A stretch of 64,000 nucleotides of DNA from Boesenbergia rotunda (taxonomy: Eukaryota > Streptophyta > Magnoliopsida > Zingiberales > Zingiberaceae): the NCBI GenBank assembly GCA_024364735.1, contig JAGFNQ010002605.1, forward strand, positions 124,001-188,000, given 5' to 3'. Each line of letters begins with the position of its first letter. Position 1 is the first letter of the stretch. Below are positions 1 to 11,299 of the stretch, in pieces. The notes under the pieces are model-generated. The model worked only from the letters and a program-made list of their open reading frames with translations. It searched no databases and was not told the DNA's origin. Both the position numbers and the translations under genes were made by a program.

Positions 1-799
1 TACAATGTTCGGGGATAACTTGCCCCTACTCCTTGGCGTGCCCGTGAGGTGGGCGATCCCTTGATCGTCGGCAGATCACGCCCCGGAAATTCGGATATCA
101 AATCCTCCTTCTCGGTGGAGAAACCTCTCCACACAAATGGTCTCAAATGTATCAGAAATTAAGCACAGACACAACAAGAAAGATCTTACAGATCGCTAGC
201 AAAGCACAAGGATGAGAAATGAGAGAGCATATCACCGAGCACAGCACAGCGCCACCAACGCAAGAGCTCCTAGCTCTTCGTTTGCTTGCTGATCCACTCG
301 CGACTCCCTCCACAGACTCAAGGTTACAGCTTCGCAAGAGATCGCTTCAAGTGATTCACAGTAATGCACACAGATGATTGAGCAAAGCTTTCGATGTGGA
401 GAACTCTACAGCTCCTTCTCCACTCCACGGCTTATCCTGCTTCCATTGCCAGGTCACACGCTCCTCTGCAGCAGCTCCTAGCTACTCACCTACAACAGCC
501 AGCTACCCCTGACGTCCTCTGGACTCACTGAATCCCCTCCGGTCGAGCCCAGGTCATCAGGTCCTCAGCCGTTGTAGCTCACGCCAGAGGACGTTACAAC
601 CTGCGGAAGCCAACAGCCAAACCTGCTGTAGCGGAAGCCTTCGTTTGACTCCCCTTGGATGATCCCTGAGTCACCTGCAAACTTAGCAGCTCATTAAGGC
701 AGCAAATCAACAGAGAATCAAACAATCAGAAGTTAAGAGCAGAGAAAGCAGACGTGATCAGACGTGATCATAGCGTCTGACAGTGCATTTGAATTAAAG

Positions 800-1385
800 T
801 GATCGGTCACCGGACCGATCCAGGGATCGTGGATCGGTCACCGGACCGATCCACAGCTTTGCTGGGATTCCCAGCTTCCGCAATCACAAAGGCCTGATCG
901 GTCACCAGACCGATCAGGCTGTGCCCTGATCGGTCACCAGACCGATCAGGCTGTGCCCTGATCGGTCTGCAGACCGATCAGGAAGCTCTCTGACCGATCA
1001 GGCTCCAGCCTGATCGATTATAAGGACGAGTCCGCGACACTTGATCGTTCATCAGAACGATCTGAACAGTGTTCCAGATCGGTCACCAGACCGATCAGGA
1101 GTCGAACAGAAGCCAACCCAAGTTTCTGTCTTCTCTCCCTGAATGGTCACCAGACCGATCAGGAGTCAAACAGAAGCCAACCAAAACTCTATGTTCTCTC
1201 CCTGATCGGTCACCAGACCGATCAGTAGCCGAACAGAAAGTTTTCCAAAGTTTCTGTATGCTCCCTGATCGCTCACCAGACCGATCAGACAAAGCTGGAT
1301 CGGTCACCAGACCGATCCAGAGGGAACACCGTGCAAACTTCCCTGATCGGTCCCAGACCGATCCATGCAAGGCCAAATCCACTCC
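800..1385. repeat. Palindrome array (GATCGGTC type) in element A 3' LTR
   Basis: About a dozen copies of GATCGGTC-(ACCA or similar)-GACCGATC occur, often followed by AGG. Each is a near-perfect inverted repeat. The same array lies in the 5' LTR at about 10166-10710, and shorter related copies lie inside the element at about 6660-6990. ORFs across the array encode only DRSPDRS-like repeats and are not genes. Confidence 0.85.
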
Positions 1386-1469
1386 AAGTCAAGAGAACGG
1401 GCTCCCAACCTTCTCTGACTCGTGCTCAGTCCACCAGACCAAGACTCCATGCCCAGTCTCACTCACCAG

Positions 1470-1815
1470 GACTTCAACCTAGCCCTCCAAGCTAGGATCT
1501 GATCCTCGAAGCCAAGATTTCATCCGACCTAGCCCTCCAAGCTAGGACCTGGCCCTCCAAGCCAGGGTTTCATCCAACCTAACCTTCCAAGCTAGGACCT
1601 AGCCCTCCAAGACAGGGTTTCATCACCTAACCCTTCGAGTTAGGACTTTTCACACCTAGCCCTCCAAGATAGGACTTTTCACACCTAACCCTCCAAGTTA
1701 GGACTTTTCACACCTAGCCCTCCAAGCTAGGACTCTTCACACCTAACCCTCCAAGTTAGGACTTTTCACACCTAGCCCTCTAAGCTAGAATTTCATACAA
1801 TTCCGTGCCCAGCCC
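1470..1815. repeat. Mini-hairpin array (CTAGC..GCTAG type) in element A 3' LTR
   Basis: Tandem units of about 20-28 bp with short inverted arms around a CCTCCAA core: CCTAGC/GCTAGG, CCTAAC/GTTAGG and CTGGC/GCCAG. Both arms change together from unit to unit. The matching array in the 5' LTR is at about 10815-11195. It lies close to the LTR's 5' end, in U3. Confidence 0.8.
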
Positions 1816-1870
1816 CCGACCAGGACTTAATCATAATCATCTCATCAACCTAAACTAAAATCGGTGTCAA

Positions 1871-3951
1871 TGGTATGACTCGCGTGTCGCACTGCGAGTA
1901 TCAAATACAATCTAAGTATCGAACTCCTCTACACTAATGTAGCATAGAGTAACTCGAGTCGTCTCCCAACGAATGTAGTCGATGCATGATAAACAATAGG
2001 ATCGTATGTTATTGCTTTTGGATTTTGGATATTAAATTGGGGTTTGGATTTGAACGTTAAGACTACGAAAAGAAATAGCAAAGCAGGTATGAAATCTAGT
2101 TCTAATTACGGAAAGACAGTGCAGGTAAGGAAATCTAATTTAACCTGACTACAATTGCAGTAAAGAAAAGGACAACTTGAAATAAAGCATTCAACAAAAC
2201 TAAACATGGAACAAAACCTACACATTAAAGAAATCTAATTTGACCTAACTTAATTGCATGTAATGAAGTACAAGAACATAAAGTAATTAAAAGAGACAAG
2301 ACAAACAAGAATTAAGCAAAACCAGAGACATGAAATTAAACCTAACTATAGAAACATTTTGTCGAACAACTTATAGGCAGTATTTAAAATGACCTAAGTG
2401 CGTGCCATTCGGAAATATGAGAGATCAAACTTGATACAAACATCAACAACCACATTCGACAATCAACAAGCAACACAAAACACTCAAATTATTGAAACTA
2501 ATCAAATAATCTGAACCCAATCTCATGAAGAATTGCTGTGAAGGATCTGCCGAAGAAAAGCTATGAAGGAATGTGGCTGCCGGATCTAATCTGATGAAGG
2601 AGCTATGAAGAAATTGTTGTAATCAAATTGCTGAAATGAATGCTGTGAAGAAATGGATCTCTGCCGGCTACTGGATCTGAAGAACGACTGTGAAGAAATT
2701 GCTGCAAAGAAATAAGCTGATGCGAAGGGAAATTACTGTGAAGAACTACTGCCGAAAATGAAGGAATTGCTGTAAAGAAGTGAATCGCCGAAGGTGAAAT
2801 GGATGATCGCCTCTTCCCTCAACCCAAGAGTAAGCTGCGGTGAAGGTGGATGCGGTAGAGAAGGAGATCAGCTAGGGTTCGAACCCCGGGCCCTAGCTTA
2901 CGATCGACGGCGATGAAAAATGGAGAGGTGGAAAACCGGCCGGCGGCGATGAAGATGAGTTGCCGCCGGCGGTGAGGTGAAGAGGATGGATCGGGCGAGT
3001 CGCCTCTCTTCGATGGAGTGGAGAAGATTAGTCGATCCCTCGGAATCTGTGTGTCCTCGCGGAGAAAACGAGTGGATCCCTCTTCTGCGCGTGGGTTCAG
3101 CCGGTTCAGCTCAGTTTCAGTCCTTCACTTGAGTTCAGCCAGCTTGGGTTCGGTCCATCATTTGGTCATTCAGCCCAGCATTTGGCTTGACCCAGCCTCA
3201 GCTGCATTTGGCTCGGGTTCAGCCACTGTTCGGTCCAGGTTCAGTTAATCCAGATCAGGTTTCAGCCCAGCTCTGGTCCAGCTCAGCCAAGCCATATGAG
3301 TTCGACCCTGCCAGTTGAGTTCACTCAATGCCTTGGGTTCAGCCATATGATAATGGAAGCAACGGACGGCTGAGATCAATCTGGCTTCATCCAACGGTTG
3401 GATCTCTTCAGATCTGAACCAAACTCCACAGATCCCAATCAATGGTCCTGATCTACCTGTCCCCAACTCAGATTAACTAGATCAGTGGCGGATGATCCAG
3501 ATATTCCTTTTTCTTGAATGGATGGTCTAGAACATCTTGAGCTTGATCCAACGGTCAGATTACTTCTGATTTTGCTGAAATTTTCAGATCTTGATCTATG
3601 GTCATGATTGACTCTATCTTGAACTCGGATTGACCAGAAGTTGACCGATAGCTCAGATCTAACCGTTCTATGGAATGGACGACTCTTATTAATCCGATGC
3701 TTGATCCCTTTGATCTAGATCCAATGCTGACTCAAGTCTGACCTGATTTGATCTAGGTCCATGATCATTTGAAGCCTACAAAATGATATTCAAATTTAGT
3801 GCCAAAAATATCCCAAATATACAAAGATTTGAATTAAAAGCCAAAATAGAGGAAATACATGAAACCTAATATAATTGCAAACTTAAGCATATAAAATGTG
3901 GATCAAACATGGATTTTAGAGCTGAAAATATCAACAAAATGGTGGTTATCA
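1871..3951 (-). mobile_element. Solo LTR-like insertion, about 2.1 kb, in element A 3' LTR
   Basis: The insertion begins TG and ends CA and is flanked by perfect gtcaa duplications (1866-1870 and 3952-3956). Removing it restores the LTR sequence seen at 11255-11270. On the minus strand its first about 500 bases match the insertion at 54348-56058, beginning TGATAACCACCATTTTG, but its other end differs and contains GGGAGACGACTCGAG. No internal coding region or second LTR is present, so I call it a solo LTR, probably Ty3/gypsy-like. The family is not identified. Short ORFs around 3018-3466 have no recognisable content. Confidence 0.75.
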
Positions 3952-3992
3952 GTCAACACCAAAATAACAATCAGGGTCAGACTGCATCAACA

Positions 3993-4006
3993 ATCTCCCC
4001 CTTTTT
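3993..4006 (-). other. Polypurine tract of element A
   Basis: On the minus strand AAAAAGGGGGAGAT lies immediately before the TGTTG start of the 3' LTR. This is the expected primer for plus-strand DNA synthesis, and the same tract stands in the same place in I, C, D, E and F. Confidence 0.85.
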
Positions 4007-4699
4007 GTTGTTTGACAACCCGATTTTAAGTTTAGGGATTTGAAATCAATAGTTGTAAATTTCACACTCATAGGGGAATCAGGATCCTCCCCTACAATAA
4101 TTAAACTCGTAATTATCTCAAACTTAACCAACCACACTCTCCCCCTTTGTCAAACACTGAAAAGGGTCTAGAGCGGTTGTTAAGTTTAAAAATAAAACCT
4201 CCCCCTCAATCCTAGGGGTTATCCCAAAACAACAAAGGTATGATTGAATTTTGAAAGCATATGAAACCATACGACAAATATAAAGCATGGCAAAATAGTC
4301 ATACGTATCATATGAACATGGAGTAAGAATAAGCATAGCAATGTATAACATAGTAAGGCATACATGAAGATATCTATCATATGAACTAGCATAATATGGC
4401 AAAGCATACAAGGAAATTAGTCATAGAGTCAGATGCATAACACAGCATCAAAGTCAAGTCGAATACAGCACAAAGCCATAATAGTCAGAGCATAGGCATA
4501 CAACCATAAAGTCAGAGCAATCAAATAGTCAAATGCAAGTCACGGCAGAGACAGAGTACATCCATAATCAATCGTCGGCCGAGGGGTCAGCCTGCATAGG
4601 GTCATCAATCGTGTCATCATCAAGTACGAAGGACCCCGGGGCAGTCCTGCTGGAGGATGCAACTCCAGTAGATGAAGGCTGGTATGGATGACCAGCTAC
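4007..4699 (-). other. Element A 3' non-coding region
   Basis: This lies between the end of ORF2 and the polypurine tract. It has three CT-rich 'tctccccc' clusters (3993, 4138, 4199) and short imperfect repeats built on 'catagcatg/atgaacat'. The small ORFs here (4124-4411, 4219-4407, 3949-4137) overlap each other in different frames and look like chance. Confidence 0.6.
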
Positions 4700-6375
4700 C
4701 TAACTGCGCCACTCCTCATGCCATGTCTCCTGCCTGGAGCAGACCCCGGAGACGTCAGACTCGATCGCCAGCAGTCTACGGTCGAAAGTCTGAAACCCAG
4801 ACCGGATCTCCTCTCGCCAGAGCTCTCTCAAATGAAGATCATGCTGGATGGTCTGATCAAGCTCTGAAATCTGCCAGCGTAGGTCTGGATCCGGCTCATA
4901 GTCATAGTCAGCTGCGGCGGGCGCCTCCTGATGTGCAGCAGCATCTGTTGGTGCCTGAAAGTGTGCACCCTTGGGTAGCTCGCCAAGACCCCGCCCGTCC
5001 TTCCATATCAAAGCCTGATCCTGATCCCTGATGATGATGCCAGACTTGGCAAACGCCCGCCTGCCAAGTCGGCAATCCTGTCTAACCATGGGCACTGTCT
5101 GCCCTTGGTCACATCAATACCTACTGACATAAGCCAGTCAGTAATGACATGACCGAACGGCATATACACAGTGCGACGATTGGGCTCGCGATAGGAAATG
5201 ATCGACTGAAAAATGCTCTCCATAATGTCAAAGTCCATGTGGCGGTGTATGCCATAAAGCATCAGACAGTGATACGGTTGGATCTCAGTTAGGGGTTTTG
5301 AGGTTATTGGCAGGATGCAGTTCGTGATTATCTTGAAAAGAATGTAATCAATAGGGGAAAGACGGAGGGCCGCAAAGGTCGGAAAGTCAGGCCCCAACTC
5401 ATCAAGGCTAGCAGGTCGAGGGTGTCTGAAGAAGTGCTCATAAATGGCGTCTGGGTGACGTCCTCGAATGGAGCCAATAAAGGGTCAGGAAGCTCTGGGT
5501 AGATGGAATAAAAGTTAGGCGATCGTCGACCGCCCAAATACTCAGCCAAAATGTCATAGGAGAAGTCAAGATTTCTCTTGGCTACTCAAGTCGTGAAATC
5601 AAAGCCCCCTTGAGGTCGTTGCTGCAAGTTATTATAGAATTCCGAAACAAGGTCAAAATTGATAGTTCATTCGAGGGAGAGAAAGAAATCGAGGTTATAA
5701 AACTCAATCACCTCTATGATAGAAGGACAATGCTCAACCAAGAAAGGTCGATCAATAGACCGACACGGAAGTAGTTTGAAAGTTCTGGATTGAAAGGCCT
5801 GCTCAAAGGCCGCATTCGGGAACCGAGAACTAGACGAAGGCTGAGGCCTTCGAGAGGGCGCGGAAGAAGAAGGGCCTTTGCCCTTCGAGGTCCCCTCAAC
5901 GGGTTCCTTGCCCTTAGAGGATTTCCTAAGGGGTTAGAATAGATCATGACCACAGACTGAATGAATGGAGATTAAGACCATGACAAGTGAGTTGATGAAA
6001 TGCATGACACAAGGTTGAAGTCGATCAATCAAAACATAGCATACACAACAATTTGATGAAGAGTAAGGTCACGGCAAGGAAAATGATCAAGGCAAATGGA
6101 CAATTTGGTTTAATCAGTCAAGTCATATAGCCACGGCAAAGTCACGGTAATCACATGATTGATAATCATACAAGGAAAAATTTGATCATGACAGATCGTA
6201 GGGTTTATCAGTGAGGATAGGATCATGTGGATATAAGATGGGAAGGTCACGGTAAGAGTAAGGTCACACCACAAAAAGAAAACACAATAAGAAATAACAT
6301 GGTTAGGCTAAACATTACAAGTTATGATCTAAGCCGAAAAGAAATAGTCTTAATGCAAGCTTACTTTGGTGCCAT
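4700..6375 (-). pseudogene. Element A ORF2: spliced 'putative plant transposon protein' (Transposase_32-like), broken
   Basis: I read an 11-nt first exon ATGGCACCAAA (6375-6365), a 439-nt intron beginning GTAAGC (6364) and ending TTAG (5926), and a long second exon from 5925. Across the junction the frame is open and starts with a Lys/Ser-rich segment (MAPKKSSKGK). Next comes an EFYNN motif near 5660, the region MLYGIHRHMDFDIM near 5250, and a Gln/Asp/Glu-rich, probably coiled-coil tail ending at a TAG at 4700-4702. It is broken by two in-frame stops (about 5665 and 5585) and shifts near 5390 and 5090. It is a diverged homologue of the genes at 33509-34725 and 50839-52079. The family assignment rests on the FYNN motif and the LLYA(x)nDIDIG-like motif. 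Despite the family name, no transposase activity is implied. Confidence 0.68.
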
Positions 6376-6990
6376 GAAGGTTAGTCGAAGAAGATCTGGA
6401 TAGCAGCTTGTAGAACAAAAGCGAGGCTCGCTTGAAGAGAAGAAGAACCCACAGATTCTTCCGAACACAACGTGCAAGGATCACAGAAGAAAAAGACGTA
6501 GTGCGCAAAGAGATCATAGGAGGCTTGCTTCACAAGGGTGACTGGCGCACGAAGAGGGGGATGGAAAGGTTTTTCGGCGCCTAGGGTTGAAGATGAAGCG
6601 AATAGAAAGAATTAATAGGTTGGTGGAACGGTCCACCAACTGGAATTTATTGCGATCGAACGGATCACCGTTCGATCTGGGAGCGTCTAGACCGATCAGG
6701 CTCTAGCTGATCGGTCTGGCTTGGTCCTGATTAGTCGGGTGACGATCAGGCAAGCCCCTGATCGGTCTGCCGATCGATCAGGGAGCGAACAGAGAGTTTG
6801 GGAGGTTTTCTGTGAGCCTCCTGATCGGTCTGTGGACCGATCACCACAGTGGCCAGATCGGTCTGTGGACCGATCCAGGCCAACACAGAGTGATTTCTGT
6901 GATTAATCGAGAAATTGCTTGATCGGTCCCTTGGATGGATCAGACCTACTCCTGATCGGTCCGGTGATCGATCAGGCTCCAGGAATTTTT
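6376..6990 (-). promoter_or_regulatory. Internal palindrome array and putative promoter upstream of element A ORF2
   Basis: At about 6660-6990 there are eight or so copies of the LTR-type palindrome half-sites (GATCGGTC, GACCGATC), in the same style as this element's LTR array but with different spacers (CTGTGGAC). On the minus strand the array precedes an AT-rich TATTAATT (about 6620) and then the ORF2 start at 6375. The TATA call is weak here. The arrangement repeats in C and F with clear TATA boxes. Confidence 0.5.
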
Positions 6991-7871
6991 CTGATACAAT
7001 CAGAAATTTCAGCTTCAGACTCCCTATCGCATTCTAATACGATCAGATGGAAAATTATCGATCTTGAAGGTGTTCCCTTGACTATAATTGATCTTTAACA
7101 GGGATCAAAGGTCCTTATGGTTTTAACATATCAATTTGCTCCACCCAAGTGAAGTCAAATTCAATCACAAACATCCATTCAATGTTCAACCAAGTTTGTA
7201 CCAAAATAAAGTCTCCAATCCAGTTTCCTTGATTGGAATGTCCAAGTATGATCATGTTTATTCTAAACAACCTTGATAATTCAAATTTCACTTAGGTCCT
7301 GATAACTTGATGATCCACTTAGTATTAGGTATATGAAAAATATCAGGTTTTGAACAACTAAATCATAGACCTTTAGTATTAAGTCTTGAATCATCACACA
7401 CTACATGTAAAACACTTGTTCTTTAGCATGCACTTGAGTATCAAAACAAAACATGATCAGTGGGAAAACAAACAAGTCATGGAGCTTGAGTACTAAGTTT
7501 GAAATATCATAAACTATGTTAACATGCTGTTCTTAACCAAAATTGGCATACAAGAAAATTTTGGCTTGCTTGAATCAAATTAGCATCAATATATGATTAA
7601 GTTCCAAACATGCTTGTATCAAGTGAGTATCAAGATATGAACAAATTTCTAAATTTTGATCAGTTTAATGTGTGTCTATAACATGTTTGTGATTCCCATT
7701 TCCTTACACCCAATCATTTAAATTCAAAATGAAAGTCCATTTCTCATGGGTAGTATATGGTATCCATTAAATGGAGGAAATGACAAGCACATCCCTAACT
7801 AGGAATGGCCATGTTTTGGAGCACCAAATATCAACCACCCATGTTGATAGATGCTCCCCCTCAACTAATAC
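6991..7871 (-). other. Element A spacer between gag and ORF2
   Basis: AT-rich non-coding DNA follows the gag stop. I see no conserved protein here. The inter-gene block and hairpin seen in C, D, F, H and I were not found in this element. Confidence 0.55.
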
Positions 7872-9142
7872 CTATACAATTCTAAAGATAGAGGTTTTAT
7901 GTATCCAAATTTTGGGACCTAATGCATCAACAATGAGTGACTTTGGCACCCATGCCTTAGTCAATTTCTTTCTAGCTTTTTGAACCCTAGACTCATTTTG
8001 TGATCTAAATTGGGTTCTTGACATTAATGAAACAAAGGTTGGTTCCTTAGGTCGGTAACCTATACCGGCCTTGTTATAAACCGCTCTTTGTGAATTGAGT
8101 ATCATGTCTAATGTTTTAGAGCTATTTGAAAACTTCTCAAGAATATTCTTGAGGTCCTCAATTTTGCTCCTCAAGTCCTTATTTTCATTCTCAAGGTTTT
8201 TAGCATGCAAGTCATCAAGTACCCCATCCTTAGAGGTTTTCAATTCCTCTACTTTAATCTTAATGATTTAACTTTGGCCTTAGATTTCTTAAGCATGTTT
8301 GTCAAGCAAGCTATTGTTCTATAGCATTTATCCAACTCGGGAGAGATTACCTCTTCATCATCCGAAGATGATGAAAGCGCGGTTGAGGAGCTCCTTGATT
8401 CGTTATCACTTTCTTCTCTCAAGTCCTCTAGCGCCATGAATGCAAAGTGATGGGTGCTCTTCTCCTTTCTTCCGTTACCTGCCACAAAAGCCAACCCTTT
8501 CTCCTTTGGGCTTTGGTTAGAGGTCTCATGTAGTTCCATTTCACAAAATAAATCCTCTAACTTAACAAATGATAAGTCCTTGGAAACCTTGTAAGCATCT
8601 ACCATGGATGACCACAAGGTGTTCCTAGGGAAAGCTTTGAGAACATACCGTATAAGATCTCGGTTTTCAACCTTCTCATTGATGGAGTGTAGACCATTGA
8701 GAATCCCTTTGAATCTTCCATGGAGCTCACTTACCTTTTCATTTTCTTCCATGGAGAGGTTTTGGAGTTGGCTAAGAAGGAGGTCTTTCTTGGCAGTCCG
8801 GGTGTCTTGAGTTACTTCATGGAGCTCAAGGAGTTTGTTCCATAGGTCATTGGCAGAGGTGAATGGGCCAACCTTGATTAGCTGCTCTTTGTTCATCCCA
8901 CATTGCAAGGAGACAACAGCTTTGGCATTGGCTTCCCCCTTTTTGATTTGCTCAGCCGACCACATGGAGAAGTCTAGATCTTTTCCCTCAATATCCTTTG
9001 AAGGAGAGAAACCCTCCTTTACTGAAAACCACATGCTCATGTTTGTCTTCAAATAAAATTCAATTCTTGACTTCCAATATGAAAAATCAGATCCGTCAAG
9101 AAAGGGTGGTCTGCTGGTGCTGAAAACTTCACTCACAGCCAT
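7872..9142 (-). pseudogene. gag: Element A gag (capsid with coiled coil, no zinc knuckle), one frameshift
   Basis: I start it at the ATG at 9142, which aligns with the MAMQEG starts of other elements here; an upstream GTG lies in the primer site. It has a copia-type capsid: DGSDFSYWKSR near the N-terminus, LQCGMNKEQL, NDLWNKLLELHE, then VENRDLIRYVLKAFP and WSSMVDAYKVSKDL (UBN2/DUF4219-like). It then passes straight from KGLAFVAGN into an acidic Ser-rich stretch, without the CCHC nucleocapsid knuckle found at that point in C and F. A one-base shift near 8246 separates the second part (8243-7872), a Glu/Lys coiled coil ending with the usual GIGYR and AWVPK motifs. Gag normally forms the virus-like particle. 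Loss of the knuckle implies weak RNA binding or reliance on another Gag. Confidence 0.85.
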
Positions 9143-9186
9143 CCTTATTAGCTCTCGGTTGTTAAGCCGCTTGAACAGAGCCCCAA

Positions 9187-9200
9187 GCTCTGATACCACT
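9187..9200 (-). other. Primer binding site (initiator tRNA-Met), element A
   Basis: AGTGGTATCAGAGC directly follows the CAACA end of the 5' LTR. TGGTATCAGAGC is the standard complement of the plant initiator tRNA-Met 3' end. Confidence 0.9.
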
Positions 9201-10165
9201 TGTTGGGATTTGGATGGCTAGAGAGGGGGGGGTGAATGTAGCCAGACACTTGAAACTTAATAGTTTTTAAATTTTCTCTGCACTTTAGATGTTAGATAGC
9301 GGAAGCAAAACAAATGCAGGAACTAAGTGCAGAAATTAAGTAACAAGCAGAAACTCTAACGCAAGGATATACAAGGTTTGGGGATAACTTGCCCCTACTC
9401 CTTGGCGTGCCCGTGAGGTGGGCAATCCCTTGATCGTTGGCAAATCAAGCCCCGGAAATCAGAATATCAAATCCTCCTTCTCAGTGGAGAAACCTCTCCA
9501 CACAAATGACCTCAAATGTATCAGAAATTAAGCACAGAGACAACAAGAAAGATTTACAGATCGCTAGCAAAGCACAAGGATGAGAAATGAGAGAGCATAT
9601 CACCGAGCACAGCACAACGCCACCAACGCAAGAGCTCCTAGCTCTTCGTTTACTTGCTGATCCACTCGCGACTCCCTCCACAGACTCAAGGTTACAACTT
9701 CGCAAGAGATCGCTTCAAGTGATTCACAGTAATGCACACAGATGATTGAGCAAAACTTTCGATGTGGAGAACTCTACAGCTCCTTCTCCACTCCACGGCT
9801 TATCCTGCTTCCATTGCTAGGTCACACGCTCCTCTACAGCAGCTCCCAGCTGCTCACCTGCAACAGCCAGCTACCCCTGACCTCCTATGGACTCACTGAA
9901 TCCCTCCAGTCGAGCCCCAGGACATCAGTCCTCAGCCGTTGTAGCTCACGCCAGAGGACGTTACAACCTGGGAAGCAAACAGCCAAACCTGCTGTAGCGG
10001 AAGCCTTCGTTTGACTCCCCTTGGATGATCCCTGAGTCAACTGCAAACTTAGCAGCTCATTAGGGCAGCAAATCAACAGAGAATCAAACAATCAGAAGTT
10101 AAGAGCAGAGAAAGCAGACGTGATTAGACGTGATCAGAGCGTCTGATAGCACGTTTGAATTAAAG

Positions 10166-10710
10166 TGATTGGTCACCGGACCGATCCAGGGATCGTGGAT
10201 CGATCACCGGACCGATCCATAGCTTTGCTAGGATTCCCAGCTTCCGCAGTCACAAGGGCCTGATCGGTCACCAGACCGATCAGGCTGTACCCTGATCGGT
10301 CTGCAGACTGATCAGGAAGCTCTCTGACCGATCAGGCACCAGCCTAATCGGTTATAAGGATGAGTCCGCGACACTTGATCGTTCACCCGAACGATCTGAA
10401 CAATGTTCCAGATCAGTCACCAGACCGATTAGGAGTCAAACAGAAGCCAACCCAAGTTTCTGTCTTCTCTCCCTGAACGGTCACCAGACCGATCAGGAGT
10501 CGAACATAAGCCAGCCAAAACTCTATGTTCTCTCCCTGATCGGTCACCAGACCGATCAGGAGCCGAACAGAAAGTTTTCCAAAGTTTCTGTATGCTCCCT
10601 GATCGGTCACCAGACCGATCAGACATAGCTGGATCGGTCACCAGACTGATCCATGAGGGAACACCGTGCCAACTTCCCTGATCGGTCACCAGACCGATCC
10701 AGGCAAGGCC
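10166..10710. repeat. GATCGGTC palindrome array in element A 5' LTR
   Basis: This is the counterpart of the array at 800-1385, with fewer units. Several units have one mutated half-site, for example GACTGATC, so the array is decaying in place. Confidence 0.82.
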
Positions 10711-10814
10711 AAATCCACTCCAAGTCAAGAGAACCGGCTCCCAGCCTTCTCTGACTCGTGCTCAGTCCACCGGACCAAGACTCCATGCCCAGTCTCACTC
10801 ACCAGGACTTCAAC

Positions 10815-11195
10815 CTAGCCCTCTAAGCTAGGACCTGACCCTCGAAGCCAGGATTTCATCCGACCTAGCCCTCCAAGCTAGGACCTGGCCCTCCAAACCA
10901 GGGTTTCATCCAACCTAACCCTCCAAGCTAGACCTGGCCCTCCAAGCTAGGGTTTCATCACCTAACCCTCCGAGTTAGGACTTTTCACACCTAGCCCTCC
11001 AAGGTAGGACTTTTCACACCTAACCCTCCAAGTTAGGACTTTTCACACCTAGCCCTCCAAGCTAGGACTCTTCACACCTAACCCTCCAAGTTAGGACTTT
11101 TCACACCTAGCCCTCCAAGCTAGGACTCTCCACACCTAACCCTCCAAGTTAGGACTTATCACACCTAGCTCTCCAAGCTAGGATTTCATACAATT
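10815..11195. repeat. Mini-hairpin array in element A 5' LTR
   Basis: Alternating CCTAGC..GCTAGG and CCTAAC..GTTAGG units with a CCTCCAA core, separated by ACTTTTCACA. This is the counterpart of 1470-1815. Confidence 0.8.
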
Positions 11196-11299
11196 CCGTG
11201 CCCAGTCCCTGACCAGGACTTAATCATAATCATCTCATCAACCTAAACTAAAATCGGTGTCAACACCAAAATAACAATCAGGGTCAGACTGCATCAATA

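Larger units (their letters stand above)
1..3992 (-). repeat. Element A 3' LTR, partial and interrupted
   Basis: The sequence 1-1870 plus 3957-3992 aligns by eye with 9371-11299, the element's 5' LTR. It begins on the minus strand with TGTTGATGCAG at 3992, directly after a purine-rich tract. A 2081-bp solo LTR (1871-3951) plus its 5-bp duplication splits it. Small differences and array-unit gains against the 5' copy show that the insertion is not recent. Confidence 0.87.
1..11299 (-). mobile_element. Element A: non-autonomous copia-type LTR retrotransposon, 3' end outside window
   Basis: Two copies of one LTR flank an interior at 3993-9200. The 5' LTR is at 9201-11299; the 3' LTR runs from 3992 off the left edge and is split by a solo LTR. 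An initiator-Met primer site follows the 5' LTR and a purine tract precedes the 3' LTR. The interior encodes a copia gag and a second, intron-containing gene but no protease, integrase or reverse transcriptase, so mobility would need enzymes from another element. It inserted in the RNase H region of element H: H's frame stops at 11300. The second target duplication is off-window. Comparison with the 5' LTR suggests about 170 bases of the 3' LTR are missing on the left. Confidence 0.88.
9201..11299 (-). repeat. Element A 5' LTR (2.1 kb)
   Basis: It runs from 11299 (TATTGATGCAG, where the 3' copy has TGTTGATGCAG) to CCCAACA at 9201, next to the primer site. In transcription order it has the mini-hairpin array (about 11195-10815), the GATCGGTC palindrome array (10710-10166), a long U5-like part, and the TTCACCCCC segment near the end that all copia LTRs here share. 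I could not find a convincing TATA box downstream of the array. Confidence 0.9.

Noticed and set aside
800..1385. CRISPR-like array
   Set aside because: Repeats are palindromic, irregularly spaced and duplicated in the partner LTR, with no unique spacers or cas genes; this is plant DNA.
1069..1482. ORF with DRSPDRS-type repeats
   Set aside because: It translates the GATCGGTC palindrome array in an LTR; the opposite strand gives a similar ORF, and unit differences do not respect codons.
4124..4411. Two overlapping minus-strand ORFs rich in Met, Tyr and Leu
   Set aside because: They overlap in different frames in the non-coding 3' region of element A and have no homologue in C or F.
4700..6375. 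ORF2 as a DNA transposase or envelope gene
   Set aside because: No DDE-type catalytic pattern, terminal inverted repeats, signal peptide or membrane segment is visible; the family name alone is not evidence of activity.
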